The notes beneath the pieces were generated by a model. That model was given only the letters and a program-made list of their open reading frames with translations. It was not told where the DNA came from and did no database searches. Shown piece after piece: positions 48,367 through 58,521 of a stretch of 64,000 bases of DNA (position 1 is the first letter of the stretch; every line of letters begins with the position of its first letter). Source of the DNA: Symbiodinium natans (Eukaryota > Sar > Dinophyceae > Suessiales > Symbiodiniaceae). The position numbers and the translations under genes were made by a program. Where the stretch lies: the NCBI GenBank assembly GCA_905221605.1, contig CAJNDS010000552.1, positions 51,079 through 115,078 on the forward strand, given 5' to 3'.

Positions 48367-49733
48367 GTAACCGGACTCCAGCGGGGCGCAGTTGAGATCC
48401 GTTGCGCAGTTCAAGCGGAATCTGCTGCAGGCCTTCCAGTCTGCAGCTGTTCCGACGCCTTCCCTGAGGCGGGCACAGTAGCCTTTTCATCGTGTGTCCA
48501 TGTACAGTCGTGTACAATGCACGTTTGCACGCGGCGAATCATGGCTACGTATTGACAAAAAGATTCCCGAGAAAGTTCCGAACTCCTCGAGGCAGAATCC
48601 ACCAAGCGAAGCGCCGCTCAGGCCGGAGATGATTAACTTCGACTACGGAGATGTCAGTCTGGATCTGTTTTGCATGTCCGCCAAGGCACTTCTGTAGCCA
48701 AGTCTTACAGGTCCAGAGAAGCGGATCTGCCGGCGCTGCCACAGCAGGTGGAACAGGAGCGAGCTGATTCTGCAACACACCTCTGTGCCCCTGTGCCATA
48801 CACGAGGTAGAGCGCAGCAGCATGGCCGCATCATCCGGCATGTTCAGCAATCAGGGTGTATTCACATGCAAGGATCATGGCCCGTCACGGTGTGATCGCG
48901 TGATCATGTATCATGACCAAGTGAAACTAAGTCAGTGCTTTCAGAGCCTTTCAAGACGGGATACCGCGAAACCTTCCAACATTCGCAAACGGGATAGCGC
49001 CCGTCGCATGGCGATCTTTCGATATCGGCTCATCAAACACTATTCACGCATATTCATGCCTTCCGCCCTGTTCTGCACATTGATGCGAGGACTTGCCCGT
49101 CACAGCGGCGTTTGCCAGCCCGGGGCCAAAGATGCTTAGATGTCGTAGCTTGGCCACTTCTACATCAGACAGGTACAAAGTTCAATGCGAGGCGACAAGA
49201 CCCATAGGACACGATGCTGAAAACCCACAATGCATCAGAGCCTGTGGCATCTTACTGTACCTTAAGCAATGGAGACCCTCAGAAGGCTTCCGCACTTCCA
49301 GAGGTCAGACTGCCGCTCAGGTGCAAAGCCTGCAGAAGCAAAGGGCTATGCGCCAGCTCACTCAGCCAACCTGCTTCGCAGCGCTTGCCCGCCCTGAACC
49401 CTGACGCCCCCAACCTTTCCAGAACCCATGCTTCTGCCAACTTCAGCCAGCGCCAAGCAAGGTTGGGCTGCCGAGAGGACAGCGAAGCTGACTCTCAAGG
49501 CAAAAGCGGCAGCGTGAGAGTCTAACAGTGGGGCTTGGGGGGGAGGGTGGGTGGATCGGGCGTGATATACGACACGCCTGATATGATTGATATGGGTTGG
49601 TCTTGGATGTTAGGCACAGGGGTGCACCGTGCTGAGAATGGAAGCACGGAAGCATGGTGGCAATTGCCTTTGCCAGGCGCCATCAGCACTCCGCTGGAGG
49701 CCAACGCTGCAAGCAGAGCTGATGTACGATCCA
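48367..49733. repeat. Tandem array unit 4 (type B, interrupted)
   Basis: Nearly identical to unit 2 up to about 49555, then diverging, and cut off near 49733 by telomere-like repeats. The missing final block reappears in diverged form at 50326-50420. Confidence 0.85.
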
Positions 49734-50035
49734 CACCCCCTAAACCCCTAAGCCCTATAAACCCTGTAAACCCTAATCTAAGCCCTTTTACAAACCCTAT
49801 GATAAAGACCCTATAAACCCTGTAATTATGCCCCATAAACCCTATAAGGCCCTCTAAGCCCTATAAGCCCTCAACCCTAGACCCTGAGCAGCAACTTGAC
49901 TCGCCTGGGGGCTTGGGACTCTTAAAGCCTGTTGGGTTTAGGGTTTAGGGTTGAGGGTTTAGGGTTTAGGGTTTAGGGTTTTAGGGTTTAGGGTTAGGGC
50001 TTCATAGGGTCTAGGGTTCATGGGGTTAGGGTTCA
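49733..50035. repeat. Degenerate telomere-like tracts interrupting unit 4
   Basis: CCCTAAA- and CCCTATAAA-type units (about 49733-49880) are followed by TTTAGGG-type units (about 49924-50035). They separate the body of unit 4 from its diverged last block. Confidence 0.8.
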
Positions 50036-50325
50036 CGAAGGGGCAGGCTTAAGGCTTCAAAGGCCACCCCATAAAACCGCCGCCCTCAGAAGTAGGATGG
50101 TGTGTTCCGACCTGGAACCAGAAAGCAAGCATTTATTCACTTCCCCTATAAGCCCTCAAAGCCCGAAGCCCTACAAGCCTTAAAGAATCTCTAAGACCCT
50201 GAACCCTTATAAGCCTTAAAGGCCCCAAGCCCTACAAGCCCTAAACTCTTGCTCAGAAAGCCAATATGCTATAGACCCTAGACAGTCTACCAGCAATAAG
50301 CCCAAAACCCTAAGCCCTGAACTCT

Positions 50326-50420
50326 CTGGACCAGGACCTGGTTCTGCTTGCTGAAGAGCTATCCTCGCAATGTGGCCAGGGCGGTGGAGACACTGCCGGC
50401 GAGGCGGCATGTCGCTGTTC
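50326..50420 (+). pseudogene. Diverged remnant of the array's terminal block
   Basis: Peptide-level similarity to the end blocks of units 1-3, with the order Leu-Leu-x-Glu-Glu-Leu-Ser-Ser-Gln-Cys-Gly and a Gly triplet plus Asp. It is probably the displaced end of unit 4. Confidence 0.45.
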
Positions 50421-50907
50421 AAAGAATAGCCAGGGTCCCTTCTTTGTTTCAGGTTTCGAGCACAAACGAGAATGAAGAGGCCCCCCACCCCATCTCCTTC
50501 CATTATCTCCCTTATTCTCGACCACACCTGAGGCCAAATAGGTTCAACATTCGAGCGGGTTTCTCGTGTGGTTTGCAGCATCGGTGCCCTTGACCTCGTT
50601 GCAACCATATTTTGGCAGATCAAAGCAGTCTCGCACGGAGCAGCGTGCAAGTCGGGGGCGATGTCATGCTCCCTCGTCTTGTGCAATTGGGGAAATGGTT
50701 AGTTGAGAACAACTCCCTGTCTTTGCAGAAGCTTTTTTGGGAATCAGGCTTGAGGGTGAACTTTACAACCAACTAGTTTCCTTGCGAAATGTTAATTTAG
50801 CGTCAGGCACCATCTGCGCCGTCCAAGATGCTCGATAAGCTGAAGGACCTCCGGCCTTCGCGTGCGCAACTAGCGCATGTGGTTCCATGATGTCGCGTCA
50901 TGGCAGG

Positions 50908-51237
50908 TGTGTGAGTGAGAGAATGAGAGAGTCAGAGAGTCAGAAGCGTGAGAGAGTGAGAAGCGTGAGAGAGTCAGAGAGTCAGAAGTGTGAAAGGGTG
51001 AGAGAGTGACAGAGAGAGAGAGTCTGGAGAGAGAGAGAGAGAGTGTGGGAGCGTGAGAGTGAGAGAGTCAGAGAGTCAGAAGTGTGAGAGGGTGAGAGAG
51101 TGACAGAGAGAGAGTCTGGAGAGAGTGAGAGACACAGTGTGGGAGCGTGAGAGTGAGAGAGTGAGAGAGTCAGAAGTGTGAGAGGGTGAGAGAGTGACAG
51201 AGAGAGAGTCTGGAGAGAGAGAGTCTGGAGAGAGTGA

Positions 51238-51275
<38 letters not shown>
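50908..51275. repeat. GA-rich higher-order tandem repeat
   Basis: AGAG dinucleotide sequence organised into longer repeated phrases, including GTGACAGAGAGAGAGTCTGG and GTCAGAAGTGTGAGAGG, with several recurrences. The Ser/Leu-rich open frames on the minus strand are repeat artefacts. Confidence 0.92.
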
Positions 51276-51561
51276 TAGTGAGTGACGCGTGTGCCACCGC
51301 GCCTGCGTGCCTGCGTGCATGGGTGTTTGTGTGTGTGTGTGTGTGCGCACCCTCCTGTGCTCCAAGGAATAGGTTCGGATTTCAGTTATCGACTGTCAAG
51401 CAGGGGGGTTGCCCGACAATTCAAGAGTGGGGCATCTAACAATAACAAGGAGGATGCTCAGAGGCATACCTACCAAGCCTAAGTCAGATTTGATCCTTCG
51501 AAATTTTGCTTTGTCGTCGCAATGATAGAGTTTGGAAGGCATCCAATGTGCCTTCATGCAG

Positions 51562-52347
51562 GGTTCATGATCCCCATACTGAAACAAAACTTCCGAAGAA
51601 GCTTCGGAACCATCTTCGGAGAAGCGTCGGTGGCCATATTGAGGCCTTCCAGCTGACTCCTTCGGGGGTCTCCAAGAGCGTGCGTCATCGGCTGGTGAGT
51701 CCATGAGCAGGATGCAGATGTGGAAAAGCCGCTCGAAGAGCATCCCGCATCCCCAGAGGAGCGCAAGTAGGAGGTGGGGTTCTAACTTGTGGAGTTCAGT
51801 CGAGAGAAATAGCTGAAGGTTTGGAGGGGTCGACACTTAGAGTTTTTTTTTCTATCCATGTATCTGTCTATTCACCGTCTCTCTCCGTCCCTGCCTCTAC
51901 TCTGCTTCTCCTCCCCTGCACTTGATCATCAATGATTTCGTAACAAGTGACATGAACATGTTAACAAGGCACCAAAGAAGCCTTGGGCCTCGCACTGACA
52001 GCATTCGAGCCTTCCATCGTGTCTCTACCGGAAGGAGCTGTCGTTGCTGGATGTGGAAGACTGGGAAGAGCATCCAGACATTGTCCGTCGTAGCACGGCT
52101 GCAAGATGCTGCCAAGACGACAAGAGCAACCGATCGCATAGTGCCTGCTTGGGACCCAATGAATTCCGGTGCCTGAGGTGCAGAGCCGACGATGCTGCAG
52201 GTGAGTGGGGTTTCTGGGCTGAGAACTGGGGATTCTGGCGGCACATCTCATCAAGTTGACCCCGTCCCAATACACACGCGCATGCATGGCACGTATTTTG
52301 CAGATGCAACGAGGACTTCGAGGCAGCCGGTTCATGCTGCATCTTGA
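51562..52347 (+). CDS. Candidate three-exon gene fragment, uncharacterised
   Basis: Three open blocks join in one frame. Exon one (about 51562-51694, start uncertain) ends before GTGAGT. Exon two (52002-52200) follows CTGACAG, with an in-frame stop just upstream of that acceptor, and ends before GTGAGTGG. Exon three (52304-52347) follows TTTTGCAG and ends in TGA. Inferred introns are 307 and 103 bases with GT-AG ends, and the phases agree (0, then 1). Exon two encodes an acidic stretch around LLDVEDWEEHPD and then a Cys-containing part (CC, later CLRC) that could bind a metal. No family is recognised and the 5' end is missing. Dinoflagellate introns often use other donors, so further upstream exons are likely. 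Confidence 0.35.
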
Positions 52348-52819
52348 GGTTCCCTCCGCGGAAGCGATGTCCGAGTCCATTGATGCAACCTCCGACATCG
52401 ACCAGGCAGCTGAGAGCAGCCCTAAACCCTAAACCCTAAACCCTAAACAGGGCAATGGTGGGGCGGGGGCAGGGGTGTGCGCCAGAGCAGAAGTTTGTTC
52501 CTTCAAGTATCAATCCGGCGGGTTTGGGGACTTTTTGCAGTCTGACAGCAAAACCTACCCTCCTCTAGCTCTTCCTCAGTTGGTATGTGTTAAAAAGCAT
52601 CTATAGCTACTGTATCGTCCTTTTTTCGTGCTGCTCGTCAGAAAGTGCGGCATGTCGCATGGGCGCTCTACAGGTTTTGGATAGCTTCGGCTGGGCAGTG
52701 CACGGGCCGCAATCTCCCTGTCCAGGGAGTCTCCCGGAACCCCGTGTCAAATCTCCATGTGTGCCACCCACAGAAGCTGGCTTTAGGCTGACCAAAGTAG
52801 CAACCTTGAAGCCCAAAAA

Positions 52820-53165
52820 GAAGCCCCAAACCCTGAACCCCTAAACCCCTAAAACCCTAAACCCCAAACCCCTAAACCCCAAACCCTAAACCCCAAACCC
52901 TAAACCCCAAACCCGTACCTGCTTTCCAAAGACAAAGTCTCTGAAGGACCTGCCGGCCGAGCTCCCCGAGCTCCAGTTCCGGGCAGAACCGGCGGACCTT
53001 GCCTCGGTGTGGCCCCAAGGTTGCGGTTTAGGGTTTAGGGTTTGAAGGGTTTGAAGGGTTTGAAGGGTTTGAAGGGTTTGAAGGGTTTGAAGGGTTTGAA
53101 GGGTTTGAAGGGTTTGAAGGGTTTGAAGGGTTTGAAGGGTTTGAAGGGTTTGAAGGGTTTAAAGT
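52820..53165. repeat. Telomere-like tract and TTTGAAGGG satellite
   Basis: CCCTAAA/CCCCAAA units (52820-52912) are followed about 110 bases later by TTTAGGG units that pass into thirteen copies of a 9-base unit TTTGAAGGG (53041-53160). The 9-base unit looks like a lengthened derivative of the heptamer. Confidence 0.95.
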
Positions 53166-53366
53166 TTGGGGTTTAGGCTTAGGGCTTTGGGTTTAGGATT
53201 TGGGGGTCAGGGTTTCGGGTTTGGGGCTTGGGATGAGGAGCTAAAACAAAAGTTCCTGAACCATAAGCCCGATTGCTGAACCGGAATTTCTCGAGGATCG
53301 TCGATGACTTGAGTTCTGTTTTCCGATACAAGTAGTGGTAGAGGCGTAGACCCTCTACTTGCTTCA

Positions 53367-53389
53367 ATGATGGCATATTATGCCATCAT
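53367..53389. repeat. Perfect 23-base palindrome
   Basis: Two 11-base arms, ATGATGGCATA and TATGCCATCAT, flank one central base. It may be a protein-binding site or a hairpin; no adjacent gene supports a role. Confidence 0.6.
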
Positions 53390-53535
53390 CCTACGGTCAT
53401 GCTGAGTACGTTCTTTTTACGTCATACGATACTCGCAGCCTTATGGGGGTTTCCGAAATTAGGGCTACCTTCTGGGGGTCCTGCAAATAAGGGAATCTCA
53501 CTATTTGTGGAACTATATCCGGCGTCCCCTATTTA

Positions 53536-53833
53536 ACCCCAAACCTAAACCCTATTAAACCCTATTAAACCCTATTAAACCCTACTAACCCTATTAAACC
53601 CTATTAAACCCTATTAAACCCCAAAACCTAAACCCTATTAAACCCTATTTGCGTAAACCCCCTACATCGGTCGCACATGGCGTTCGCAGAGATCTCCGGT
53701 GCCCAGGCGCCCCGGCTCTGCCTGGAAGAAGAGCGCCATCAGCCATCCCCAAGGACCTTAGGGTTTAGGGTTTAGGGTTTAGGGTTTAGGGTTTAGGGTT
53801 TAGGGTTTAGGGTTTAGGGTTTAGGGTTTAGGT
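53536..53833. repeat. CCCTATTAAA units and TTTAGGG array
   Basis: About eight 10-base CCCTATTAAA units (53550-53650), another lengthened heptamer variant, then about ten perfect TTTAGGG units at 53759-53833. Confidence 0.9.
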
Positions 53834-54956
53834 AACTTTGTTGGCTGCGCTGGATGGGGCGACGTCGTTCTTGGTGCATCGTCGCTAGGACGACTTCATC
53901 GTCGTCCAGTATCGTGGGGCGAGTTGAGCAGACGTCCTCCATCGAGCCAATCCGGAGGATCAGCCAGGACACCATTCTTAGGCTTCTTAGTTCTTCAGTT
54001 TCCGAAAGCATGGAGGCTTGATGCGTAAAAATGAGCGGTGCTGCGTGCACAGGAGGTCCCTGGCCCCATCGATGCACACGCAGCGCGAGGTGTGGGGCTG
54101 AATCTCAAGTCTTAGGCTGCTGAGGCTAACCAAAACGAACCAAAACGAGGGCTTGGAAGAGGGGCTCGGCATTAGCGTGCGGCAATCAGTAGCTGCCATT
54201 AAGACAGAGTCCGCGAGGCTCCATCGACAGCGCAGCCGATGCGGAGTCCGAGTCGGAGACGTCCCTCTCACAAGGATCCTTGCCCTTCACATCAGGGTGC
54301 TCGTAACATCAGAGTTTCGCTCTTTAGGTGCTCAAGAAACTGAACCCCCCCGAAGCCGCTGCTGAATCGAAGGGGCGCCTGGCATCGAGCCGGCCGGAAG
54401 CAAGCCGGCAGAACGCGCAGAGGCCATCTTGGGAGGGACAGGACAAAGAGGCAACAGGAAAACAGCATTGCTCATTGCTGTCTTCGAAGATTTGGGGCAG
54501 CTCTGGGAGGCTCGGTCTGGCGATGGAAGCTCTGAGATCGACGAGCTGGAGCCCGCTCTTCCCTCTCTCTCTCTCTGTTCCAAGGGGTCGTCTGGAAGCT
54601 TGCCCCAAGCCTGCGGACCTTTTCTGCTCTTTTTCGCACATTCAGATCATCTCTGAGCCGACTCAACAAAAGCGAATTCTTGAAATTGCAACACACTGGC
54701 GGAGTCGCTAGCGGCGTTCGTACGTGCAGGAGGCCTGCACAAGCCCTGCCAACCTTTACACTGCAGCCGAGACCGCGCACGTCGCCTTGGAAGGCTCGAT
54801 TTGGTCATCATGCCACTTCCCATGGCGGGCAGCAGCCACTGCCAGAATCAAAAGCGCTCAGAACCGCGAAAACTAACTTCTGTGGTTCGGGGCTGACGGT
54901 GTTTTCCGACAGGGCCTTGATAGACCTAGGACGTAGGACGTGGGATCTGGGGATGC
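53834..54956. other. 1.1 kb with no assignable gene
   Basis: Open frames overlap on both strands, for example plus-strand 54328-54711. That one has Lys/Glu/Ala-rich composition after TTTAG, but no ATG and no domain. Exons are possible but not supported. Confidence 0.35.
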
Positions 54957-55036
54957 GGATCAAAAAAAATTATTTAGGATCAAGAAAAAATTTATTTAGG
55001 ATCAAGAAAAAATTTATTTAGGATCAAAAAAAAGAT
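54957..55036. repeat. GGATCAAGAAAAAATTTATTTA repeat, left boundary
   Basis: About four copies of a 22-base unit that begins GGATCA, continues with an A run and ends in TTATTTA. Inverted copies of the same unit lie at 58434-58521. Confidence 0.85.
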
Positions 55037-55059
55037 TCTGTTCTTCCGACGCAGAAAGA

Positions 55060-55372
55060 GAAAATGGGATGGAGGGAGGGAGAAAAGGAGGGAGGGAGGG
55101 AAGGAAGGGCGAAAGGACGGAAGGCCAGGAAGGAAGGAAGGAAGAAAGGAAGGAAGGAAGGAAGGAAGGAAGCAAGGAAACAAGGAAGCAAGGAAGCAAG
55201 GAAGCAAGGAAGCAGGGAAGGAAGGAAAGGCAAGGAAAGGAAAGGCAAGGAGAGGAGAGGAGAGAAAGGAAAGGAAAGGAAAAGGAAAAGGAAAAGGAAG
55301 GAAGGAATCAAGAAAGAAAGAAAAAGACAAGAAATAACAAAAGAATTGAAAGAAAGCAAGGAAGAAGTCGTG
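55060..55372. repeat. GGAA-type purine tract
   Basis: Over 300 bases almost entirely of A and G on the plus strand, organised as GGAAGGAAGG, GGAAGCAA and GGAAAGGAAAA blocks. Such mirror-symmetric purine tracts can adopt triplex structures. The Lys/Glu/Gly/Arg frames here are artefacts. Confidence 0.95.
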
Positions 55373-55429
55373 CCAGCTTGCTTCACAGCATACGTATTCT
55401 GGCCTTCTGGTTGCTTGGTGCTGTGCTCC

Positions 55430-55515
55430 TAAGGTCCTCTGGTCACGTGGTCCTCTGGTCCTCCGGTCCTCCGGTCCTCTGGCCCTCTGGTCCCGTGGCT
55501 TCCCGGTCCCGTGGT
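55430..55515. repeat. GGTCCTCTG minisatellite
   Basis: About nine degenerate copies of a 9-10-base unit (GGTCCTCTG, GGTCCTCCG, GGTCCCGTG). Confidence 0.85.
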
Positions 55516-55849
55516 CAAAGTTTATTTTGTATTCATTCGTTTTTGGTCATTATGGTATATTCAGTTCTGTAGCAAACATAACATAACATCATATGTTATA
55601 ATATATATTTAGTGGCTACCGCCAATGCCGCCGACCCCGACAGGAGGCCCTAGGGTTTACACAAACACCCCCTACATTGCGCTTACATATATCCATAGGT
55701 TCTAGAGTTCAGGGGGGGCGAAACATTGAGTCTTCACGCGCAGGGAGTTGGCGCGCAACCTTAAACCCTAAACCTCACACCTTAAACTCGAAACCCTGAA
55801 CCCTTAAACCCCAAACTACTAAACCCTCAAAACCCTTAACCAGGAGAGC

Positions 55850-56930
55850 CGAACCGGGGTGAGGTGGGGGGTAAGCGGTGATGGCGGGGGGGTGGGGGGG
55901 TCGGGGGCAGAGGTGGGCGGGGTGGGCGGGGGGCAGGGGGGGGGCGGGGGGTCCGGGCACCCTCAAACACTTCATTTCCAAGTAAAAGGCAAGGGGTAGG
56001 GGTGAGGTGGGGGGTAGTCCGGGCATGCCCTAAACCCCTGACACACTTCATTTGCAAGTGAAAGGTCAGGGGTGGGGGTGAGGTGGGGGGGGGGGGGCAG
56101 AGGCGGGGTGAGAAGGGGTGAGGCGGGGGGGGGCGAGGGGGGGCGCTGGAGCCCCTCAAACACTTCATTTCCAAGTAAAAGGCAAGGGGTAGGGGTGAGG
56201 TGGGGGGTAGGGGTAGGGGTCCGGGCATGCCCTAAACCCCTGACACACTTCATTTCCAAGTAAAAGGTCAGGGGTAGGGGTGAGGTGGGGGGTAAGGGGT
56301 GAGGGGGGGGTGGGGGGCGGGGTGGGTCAGGTTGGGGGCAGAGGCGAAGGGGTGAGAAGGGTCCGGGCATGCACTGGAGCCCCTCAAACACTTCATTTAA
56401 GGCCGGGGGTAGGGGTGAGGTGGGGGGTAGGGGTCCGGGCATGCCCTAAACCTCTGACACACTTCATTTCCAAGTAAAAGGTCAGGGGTCGGGGTGAGGG
56501 GGGGGAAAGGGGGAAGTGCGGGGGGGGCCAAGGTTGGGGGCAGAGGCGGGCGGGGGGGGGGGGGGGTCCGGGCATGCACTGCAACCCCTCAAACACTTCA
56601 TTTCCAAGCAAATGGCAAGGGGTAGGGGTGACCCCTGACACACTTCATTTCCAAGTGTCAGGGTAGGGGTGAGGTGGGGGGTGAGGGGTGAGGGCGGGGG
56701 GGGTGGGGGGAGGGGGGGTGGGGCCAAGAGGTGAAGGCGGGGTGGGCGGGGTGGGCGGGGGGGGGGAGGGGCGGGCGGGGGGGGCGGGGGGGGTCCGGGC
56801 ATGCACTGGAGCCCCTAAAACACTTCATTTCCAAGTAAAAGGTTAGGGGGGAGGTGGGGGGGCATGCGCTGGAGCCCCTAAGAGGGTAAGGGTGAGGTCG
56901 AGGAGGTGAGGGTGGGGGGGGGGTTTGGGC
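55850..56930. repeat. G-rich minisatellite with CACTTCATTTCCAAG core
   Basis: About nine units of 80-160 bases share the core CACTTCATTTCCAAGTAAAA followed by a long G-rich stretch containing GGGGTGAGGTGGGG. Two core types alternate: one with CCCCTCAAACACTTCA, the other with CCCCTGACACACTTCA. Many runs of three or more G on one strand give strong potential for G-quadruplexes. Confidence 0.9.
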
Positions 56931-57211
56931 ATGAGGGCAAATGGGTCTTCACTGACGCCTCCCCCGCTAAAGCAGGGGTCGGCGGATATATATATATATA
57001 TATATATGTATGTGTATATATTAAAACAAAGTACAATAATATTATACAGTGGAATAGAGTATCATAGAACACAATATCGTATAGTATACCTTTGTATCAT
57101 AAGAATATAAGAAATCGTTATAAGAAAGCGTATATGTATATATTTAATGCTATTTAATGCGATTTTATATAAAATTCATAATACACAATACATATTTATT
57201 GTTTGTTTGGC

Positions 57212-57445
57212 GCCGGGCAAGCTTGTTCAACGCGTATGAATCCCTTCCAAACCCATGATGCGAGCATTGTGTTTGCAAATGGGGCCCGCTGTTTTTGAAA
57301 GCCGGGCAAGCTTGCTTCAAAGCATATGAATATCCTTTCCAAACCAATGATGCGAGCGTTGTGTTTGCCAATGGGGGGGGGGGCCTGCGCCCCCCCCCAA
57401 CCCGCCCGCTGTTTTCTTAGTCCCGGCAAGCTTGCTTCAACTTTT
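57212..57445. repeat. Tandem repeat of about 90-120 bp
   Basis: Two full units and the start of a third share CGGGCAAGCTTG, CCAAACC and GATGCGAGC. The second unit is enlarged by G and C runs near 57375-57400. Confidence 0.8.
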
Positions 57446-58060
57446 TCGCATAATATAACAATACACAAAATACAACAATTTTCAAGTATATACAAGAAGA
57501 GGCGGCAATATACACGTAAAACAAAAGTAACTTACAACAATTTTCAGTAATTGACAATAGTATTCAATAATCGACAACAATATACAATAATATACAAAAA
57601 TATTCAATAATATACAACAATATATACAATAATTTTGGAAAATATACAAACATATACAGTAATATAGAAAAGCAAAAAAACTCAATGACTTACAATAATG
57701 TAACATAGTATACAATAATATACAATAATAGACATAATATACACTAACATACAATAATATACTATAATATAGAATAATCTGCAATAATATACAAAGAAAA
57801 TTCAACAATATACAATACTGTACAGTAATCTACAAAAAAGAGAATAATACACAATAATTTTGAAAATATACAATTACATTCAACAATATGCAACAAATAT
57901 AAAATATTATACAAAAACACAAGAAAACACACGACAATACAGTAATACTCAACAATATGTATGACAATATGCAAAAATATTCAAGAATATACAATGTCAT
58001 ACAATACTATACAAGAATATACAATACTATGCCATAATATACATGCTTCAGAGTATACGC
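57446..58060. repeat. AT-rich ACAATAATAT island
   Basis: About 600 bases built from degenerate TACAATAATATACAA phrases with very low GC. No coding capacity is supported; Ile/Tyr/Leu-rich minus-strand frames are artefacts. Confidence 0.85.
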
Positions 58061-58098
58061 ATTTTTTGGAAACTTCTAATGCCAAGATGCCAGCATTG

Positions 58099-58310
58099 AT
58101 TTGCAGCCTCTGCAAACTCAGAAATGCTGCTATTTACAGTATTTCCAGCCTCTGAAATCGCAGAAATTCTGCTATTTTCAGTATTTGCAGCCTCTGGAAA
58201 CTCAGAAATGCTGCAGTGTACAGTATTTCCAGCTTCTGAAAGCGCAGAACTGCTGCTATTTACAATATCTGCAGCCTCTCTGGGAACTCAGAAATGCTGC
58301 TATTTTCAGT
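58099..58310 (+). repeat. 42-bp satellite encoding 14-residue periodic peptide
   Basis: Five units start at 58099, 58141, 58183, 58225 and 58267; four are 42 bases and the last is 44. Units with ATTTGCAG or ATCTGCAG alternate with units with ATTTCCAG, giving an 84-base dimer. Because 42 is divisible by three, one frame stays open and encodes a 14-residue repeat with CCYLQY and QPL motifs; the frame continues to about 58454. There is no ATG, so translation is unproven. Confidence 0.85.
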
Positions 58311-58433
58311 AGTTCCTGCATAAATGCTGTGTTTTTCCGGTATTTAGAGCTTGCGAACGGCCAGAACTGCTGCATTTCTGCGCGTTTACGGCCTCCGCTT
58401 CGCTTGCAAGAAGCCTTCAAAGCCTTCAGTAAA

Positions 58434-58521
58434 TTATTTTTTGATCCCAAATAAGTTTTTTTTTGATCCGCCTAGAAATAAATATTTTTTTTTGATCCCA
58501 AATAAATTTTTTTTTGATCCC
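58434..58521. repeat. TTTTTTTTGATCC repeat, right boundary (inverted)
   Basis: About four units read TTTTTTTTGATCCCAAATAA, the reverse complement of the unit at 54957-55036. The two blocks bracket a 3.5 kb satellite-rich region. Confidence 0.85.

Noticed and set aside
50908-51275. Regularly spaced repeats resembling a CRISPR array
   Set aside because: Repeats and spacers are both GA-rich and variable, there are no associated genes, and the genome is eukaryotic.
55064-55572. Lys/Glu/Gly-rich frames of over 120 codons
   Set aside because: Translated purine tract; all three frames are open because the tract lacks T.
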